Assembly (NCBI RefSeq): GCF_036417845.1
Contig: NC_089980.1
Location: forward strand, 66,400,501 to 66,464,500
Length of the DNA: 64,000 nucleotides
DNA from: Apteryx mantelli
Taxonomy: Eukaryota; Chordata; Aves; Apterygiformes; Apterygidae
Reading direction: 5' to 3'
Positions 58,641-64,000 of this stretch are shown piece after piece. The translations under genes and the position numbers were made by a program. Numbering within the stretch: position 1 is the stretch's first letter; the number at the start of each line of letters is the position of its first letter. Under the pieces are notes generated by a model. The model was not told where the DNA came from. It was given only the letters and a program-made list of their open reading frames with translations, and ran no database searches.

Positions 58641-61345
58641 GGGCAAAGGTGGCCCTGCGCCCTGCATGGCCTCGCCTCCGGTGTGAAGGCAGCAATGGCT
58701 CGCATGAGCTGAGCGCCTCGGGCCATTCGGGTGGGTGCGCAGTCTCGCGAGAGGAGACCCGTGGTGGCGCAGCACAGCGTGGTGGCGGCCTGTGCGTGGC
58801 CTCGAGGGCAGCAGCGCGACGATCCTGCTGCTGGGGAGGGCAGTCGCATTGCTTGGGACCAGCAGGCACCTGTGCTGGCTTTGGTGCGCTTGAGGGCGGC
58901 GGGGGCGGCGGGGGCAGCGGCAGCCTTGGTGAGTGAAGCGGCAGGCGGCTGGGGAGGCGTTTGGGTGGGTTTCTGCCCTCGCAGAGGGCCCAGGGCGGGG
59001 GAGCAGCAGCAGTGGCGGCACTGGGGCTCTGCTCGCTGCCCCGGCAGCACCAGCGGGTGCTCAGACGGGCTGGCAGCCTGGCGAGAGGGGGCTGTGCAGC
59101 GCGGGAAGGGCAGGTGTGAGGCGGGGCAGCGCCTGCGAACTCAGCGAGGAGCATCTTGTCGCGGGGCAGGAGGCATTTGGCTGAGCTGGGCATGCCGGAG
59201 ACGCGGGCAGGGAGGAGGGAAGCGCCGGCAGAGTGGGAAGGCAGCCAGGCTGGGTGGGCAGCGAGGCGGCGTGGGCAGCGTTAGCAAGCCGAGGCGCGGG
59301 GCCCTGGGATGCTTCCTAGTTGTCTTGTGGCCTCTCAGGAGAAGGGTGCCGCCAAGGAGCATCGGCCTGGGGCAGGGGGCACCTGTGTGTGTCTCTGAGG
59401 GCAGTGCTGGCGGCATTAATAGAGGCCACAGGCACGTGAGGGGTGTTCAAACAGGCTTGTTCCTCACCCTCTTAGGCTCTTTCTTGTGAGATGAGGGAAA
59501 CATGTTGCCGAAGAGTGGGGTTTGCATGGCATCCCTCAGGTGCGGGGGTGATGTGCGCAGCAGAAGTGGGCAGTGTTGGCAGCCTTCAGGCCCCCCGTTC
59601 CTTTGGAGGAAGCGTTTGGTGAGCTTGTCCGGGTGGAGGGTCAAGGCATTGCCTAGGCACAGCAGACACCTGATGGTGGCTTCCCTTTGCTGTGAGGGCA
59701 GTGCTGTTTGCAGAAGCATGTGCAGCATTCACAAGTGAAGTGATGGGTGCCAGGGGAGTTTTCATACAGCTTTCTAGCCTTGCAAGGACCTGCTGGGCAT
59801 GGGAGTTAGGTGTGGGAGTGGCATGGGCAGCAGAAGTGTGTGATGTTGACAGTGCTTGCAAGCTGAGTGACTGGTCTTTTGGGGTGTCATTTGGACGGGC
59901 CTTTAGTCTTGTGAGAAGGGACCTTACAGGCAGGGAAGTACACCCAAGAGTGGCAGGCATCTGTAGCTTCATTTTGCTGTGAGGAGCAGTGTGGGTGGGT
60001 GGACCATGCGACTGCCTTTACCCAGCCAAGTGTCAGCTGTGGGGAGCAGTTTAGGTGGGCTTGCAGTTTTAAGAAAAAGGACCTGGCAGGTTGGTGGTGG
60101 AGGGGAAATCATTGCCCAGGAGTAATGGCTGCCTGTGTCAGGCTTCCATTTCTGCAAGTGTGGCATGGCTAGCCTTAACAGCATTCATGAGCCAAGTCTC
60201 TGGCAACTGGCAGGGGGTGGGGGGGCATTCAGAGGGGCTTATTTCCCTAGAGGTACTCACTAGGGTGTGATGGCAGCATTGCCCAAGAGGGACAGGTGCT
60301 CGTGCCAGTGTTCCCTTTGCTGTGAAGGCGGTGTGGGCAGCAGAAGTGCGAGGCATGCACTGTGTGCATGAGGTGAGTGCTGGGCACTCGGGGAGGTGTT
60401 TGTGCAGGCTCACAGTCTCATGAGAAGGAACCTGCCAGCGAGGGAGAAGAGAAGCATTGCCTCTTGGTGGAGGATGCCTGTGCGTGGCTTTCCTTTGCTG
60501 TGAGATCAGTGATGGTGTTCACAGGGGAAGTGCCAGGCACTTGCAGAGTGTTGAGATGGGCTTGTTGTCTTGTGAGAAGAGACTTGCCAGACAAGAAGAG
60601 AAAAAGTGTTGTGCAGGAGTGGCAGATCCTGTGCCAGGTTTCTGTTTGCTATGAGAACAGTGTGACGGAGGGGCAGAGTTGACGGAGTGGAGAGGCAGCA
60701 GTGTGTGATATTGACATCATTTGTGAGCTATGTGACCAGTCCTTCATGAAGGAATTTGGGCAGGCTGGCAGTCTTGTGAGAATTGACCCACCAAGGAGTG
60801 AAGCAGGAGCAGCAGATGCCTGTGCCAGGCTTCTCAGCTGTGAGGGTGACATAGCCAGCAGAGACAGCTTTGGTGGGCACAGGGCCAGGCACTCAGGGAG
60901 GCATTTGTAGTTGCACAAGAAGGACCCACTGGGGATATAGGGGAAGGCTTTGCCCAGGAGTGTCAGAGGCCTATATGGAGTTTCCGTTTGCTCTGAGGGC
61001 AGTGCACGCCAGAGGAATGGGTTATAGGGGTTCACAAGCTGGTGCACCCAGGTTCTTGGGAGGTGTTGAGATGGGCTCACAGTCCCATGAGAAGAGCCCT
61101 GCCAGGGGCGCAGGAGGGAAGCATCTCCTGGTAGTGGTGGACTCCTGAGCATAGCTTCCATTTGTTCCGAGGGTAATGGAATGGTAGAATCATGTGGCAC
61201 TGATGATGTCTGAGAATGAAGGTATGGGTACTAAGGGAGGCATTTAGCCAGTGCCAGAGTCTTAGGAGAAAGGGGCCTTCTAGGGTGGGATGGGCAGAAG
61301 CATTGCCGAAGAGTGGCAGGCACCTGTGCTGAGCTTCCCTTTAGC
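58640..61345 (+). repeat. Degenerate GC-rich tandem array, about 15 units of roughly 170 bp
   Basis: Four landmarks recur in fixed order: gtctTGTGAGAAGGGACC-like, gcattgccnaGGAGTGGCAGG-like, ctttgctgtgagggcagtg-like, and gcagcagaagtg-like. Occurrences of the first lie near 58746, 59905, 60065, 60409, 60565, 60765, 61077 and 61252; the mean spacing in the better-kept half is about 170 bp (range 143-200). Units differ strongly from each other, so this is an old array. CpG is frequent from 58640 to about 59320 and scarce after about 59700. No conserved protein is encoded; overlapping frames such as 60649-61200 simply reuse the repeat. The family is not recognised. Confidence 0.75.
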
Positions 61346-61374
61346 AGGGCTGTTACTTAGCCAGTCAGTTCCCA

Positions 61375-61655
61375 TCCCAGATGCAGATTTTGCACTTGTT
61401 GAACTTCAAGAGGTTTTTTTTTCCCCCCTAATCCTCTAGTTTCTCAAGATCCGTCTGGAATGATGCTCTACTGGTACGTGTGTCAACCCATCCTCCAATT
61501 TAGCATCATCAGCAAATTTGCTGAGAGTGCAGCCTGTCACATCAGCCAGGTAACTGATGAAGATGACAATGTTGAGCCCAGGGTTGATCTCTGGAGCTCT
61601 CTGTTTGTTGACAGCTATAAGCTTTGAGCCATCCTTCAGCCCCATCAAGCCTAAT
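61375..61655 (-). mobile_element. CR1 LINE reverse-transcriptase fragment with FADD box
   Basis: The minus strand encodes CTLSKFADDAKLEDGLTHVP, the conserved catalytic box of CR1 reverse transcriptase (FADDTKLGG in intact copies), preceded by a worn linker and followed by sequence corresponding to the LEKLDQ region (the plus strand carries cttgttgaacttcaagagg). It is 5' and 3' truncated and interrupted by a poly-T/C stretch at 61415-61428. It might derive from the same CR1 as 56795-58330, split by the tandem array, but the order is wrong for that on the minus strand, so an independent insertion is more likely. Confidence 0.88.
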
Positions 61656-64000
61656 TCATTATGCTGGTGAAGCCCTTGTTTTTCCTTCTTTACTTATTTC
61701 TCTGGCATGCATTTGCCTGAGGTTCTCCCTAGCACTCCATGTGTCAGATGCACTAATCAGCAGGTATCATACCTCATGCAGCGGTTTCTGTTGCAAGAGC
61801 CAAATCAGAGCAATGCTCAGTAATTGGGGAATGCTTGCCTCCAAATAAGGCCCAATACTCAAGAAGCTGCTAACACTGAAAGACAGATTTCTGTGGTCTC
61901 TCTTCCTTGGACTATGGACAATTTTGTACCCATTCAAGGACTCTGACATTCAATCAGGGATGACTGACCAGGGGACAACTACTGAGATCACTGTTCCTAG
62001 ATATCCTAGGCTTCCCAGACCATTAGGCTTGATATCAGGTGTCTGTGGTATATGGTGGGGTGCATCGCAGCCCAGACCATTAAAGGGATAGGTATTACTT
62101 GTTGTTGGGGTTTGGAACCATGGTTTTCTGCCTGTCTCCTCCCATTGCATTGATGGCTGTACTGGCTTTGGTTTCAGTTTACCTTAAAATACTGAGCTGT
62201 AAGCTACTGCGATTCACCTGGTGCTTCATTAGCAGCCCAGGTATCCCTATAGTGAGGCAGGGAGATATAGCAACATCCTTACCTTTGTCACCCTTACCAT
62301 TGTCATCCTTTCCAGCCATGTGAGCCAGAACTCAACTAATTCTTCCAGAAGGTGTGTGTTGGGTTTGTCTGTTTGTTTTGTTTTTAATCTTGGTGAATCA
62401 GGGTCCTTAGCTCTGAGGACTCTGTTGCACTGGTATAAATACCCATCTATCAGTAGGACTCAGCTATGTGATCAAGTCACGGCAGTGTAAGATTCCAATA
62501 AGCTAGCTGAACTGTAGAAACCATCTAAGTACACTACTCTCAGCTCAAAGAAAATACCAGGCTGTAAGCACTTAGCTTGGCTTACAAGTAAGTTGTTTAA
62601 GGCTGAGTGGTGTTATCTCCCATTTGATGGGAGATGACAGTGAGCACAAGAATGACTACTGGGTCTCAGCTGGTGCATGGGTACCTGTTAAGCTGTGGCT
62701 CAACAGTTATGTGTTTGAGCACCTCTTACCATGTGGATTTATGCAGGTGCAATAAAAGCAGAGCAACTTCTGGGTGTAAAGAAGTCTTAACATGGTGCTG
62801 TGTAGCCGAGATGAAGAGGCATACAAGCCATAGCCTCAGGTTGTGGTTTTGCTCTGACTAAACTACAGTGCTTCAAAGATATTTAGACAAATAAGTGTGC
62901 AGTCAGGATCTGACTGATTTAATTTTTAATTGCTACTTAGATCTCATGGACTCATGAAAAATGAATCTTGAGAAGGCATTCAGCTCCCACTCCTAGGCTG
63001 GATCAGCTGTACCTGAATGCCAGGTATATGCATCCAGGGCACTGATCCATTGCTCCCAGCAAAACACTTGAGACGAATAAAAACTCAAAATAAAAATAAA
63101 AATAAAAACTCTGACAGCACGTACAAGTGCTAGTAAGGGTTTTTCCAGAAGGGCTCAGCCTTGGCTTTGTGTTGCTGACACTGATCAGACCTCCACGGAC
63201 ATGATTGGAAACAGAGGCTAGCTGCTTTATTGCTTTCAAAGATTTCCACCCACCTGAACTTAGTCATCTGTTCTGCTTTTACAGAACTGACATTGTATTC
63301 ATGACTCATAACCCACAAGGCATTTCATTATTTCTTTGGATAACTACCTATGTCAGACATCTGAGAGAGCTGTAACTTCTCAGCCAAGTCTTTGCATCAT
63401 ATGGATGGAACAATCCTATGCTTGTGGAATGTAAATGATAAGGGGAACACTTAATGGTATGAAAGCTGGTCCACATATCCTTTCAAATTTAAGAGGGAAG
63501 AGAGTCCTTGAAGCTTAAATCTGCATTGCAATAAGTTACCAACTGAAAAATCACATTCTGTGGGGGGAAAAAATCACTGTTAACCTTAGCTACGAGACTA
63601 GACCTGCATTGCATTAGATGGTAGAAACTCAGACAAAGACAGTCCAAGACCCCACAAACACAATCTCAGTATAAGACACAGGAAAGCAATACTGATCAGC
63701 ATTGACAGGTAATGATCATGACCTTTATGCATCAGTTATCAAGTCTTCTGAGGCATATCAGTAAGGGAGAAGTTTAAAGGACTTCAAAAAAGAGAATAAT
63801 GAGATATGTGAGGTTCTTTATGAAAGGCTGTCCCAAGCTTGAGGGTAAGTTCTTATCACTTCAGCCAAGATCACTAGTGAGTCAGTCTGAAAAGGAGAGA
63901 CCAGAGTTGTACGTTTTTTTCCTAGAATGTGACTGTATCAGTGAAGTTGACCTGAGGAACATCTCCCACAAATTCAAAGTACATATGTTGAGCGTAGGGT
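61656..64000. other. Non-coding DNA, nothing assigned
   Basis: It includes an (AAAAT)n run at 63085-63108. No exon, RNA gene or recognised repeat; frames are short and unremarkable. Confidence 0.5.

Noticed and set aside
58293..59193. Long overlapping minus-strand frames (232-278 codons)
   Set aside because: The central part is a phenylalanine/serine run encoded by the purine tract, read open in several frames at once; the rest is array or CR1 sequence.
58731..59489. 252-codon plus-strand frame in GC-rich DNA
   Set aside because: High GC lowers stop frequency. The peptide is compositional (Gly/Arg/Ala) and reuses array units.
60649..61200. 183-codon minus-strand frame
   Set aside because: It lies entirely in the degenerate tandem array and its peptide repeats with the array period (recurring LPSEQxE); no start context or family signature.
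1..64000. CRISPR arrays, operons, ribosome-binding sites or other prokaryotic features
   Set aside because: Spliced vertebrate gene, LINEs and an endogenous retrovirus make this a eukaryotic nuclear window; no spacer-repeat structure is present.

Overview
This is a vertebrate nuclear window, most likely sauropsid (crocodilian, turtle or bird). The main evidence is a complete five-coding-exon iodotyrosine deiodinase gene (IYD, + strand, 35386-52652) with canonical GT/AG introns, and many decayed CR1-type LINE fragments, some encoding CR1 protein motifs (FADD reverse transcriptase box, CR1 endonuclease segment, SGNH-type ORF1). No database search was possible, so the exact host is inferred; long introns and many old CR1 copies fit a crocodilian or turtle somewhat better than a compact bird genome.

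Layout. (1) 1-2580, minus strand: the 5' end of an endogenous retrovirus. Reading leftward it has an LTR (about 2403-2580), a perfect 18-nt tRNA-Trp primer-binding site (2383-2400), a very short leader with a palindromic hairpin, an open 701-codon gag (2317-212) with a PPHY motif, major homology region and two CCHC zinc knuckles, and a protease reading frame (DTGAD at 114-128) that is in the -1 frame and leaves the window at base 1. A slippery heptamer in the correct phase and a candidate stem 7 nt downstream explain how protease could be made. (2) 2581-35338: non-coding DNA with no convincing exon. It holds CR1 remnants (4680-4760, 15095-15375, 23760-25270), a tRNA-SINE-like piece, an old dispersed repeat (31845-31945), a telomere-like patch and a few hairpins. 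(3) 35339-53040: IYD and its probable 3' end; intron 1 (10.4 kb) carries two CR1 remnants and a minisatellite. (4) 53612-55986: an almost full-length Tigger1-like (pogo/TcMar) DNA transposon with perfect 12-bp ends, TA duplication and a broken transposase. (5) 56795-58330: the ORF1/endonuclease half of a CR1 on the minus strand. (6) 58395-58640: a purine-strand tract. (7) 58640-61345: a degenerate GC-rich tandem array of roughly 170-bp units, CpG-rich at one end and TG/CA-converted at the other. (8) 61375-61655: another CR1 reverse-transcriptase fragment; the remainder is unassigned.

The only host protein-coding gene supported is IYD, a flavoenzyme that salvages iodide. The most notable items are the retrovirus combining alpharetrovirus-like signals with a separate -1 gag/pro arrangement, the well-preserved Tigger1 copy outside mammals, and the CpG-decay gradient across the tandem array.
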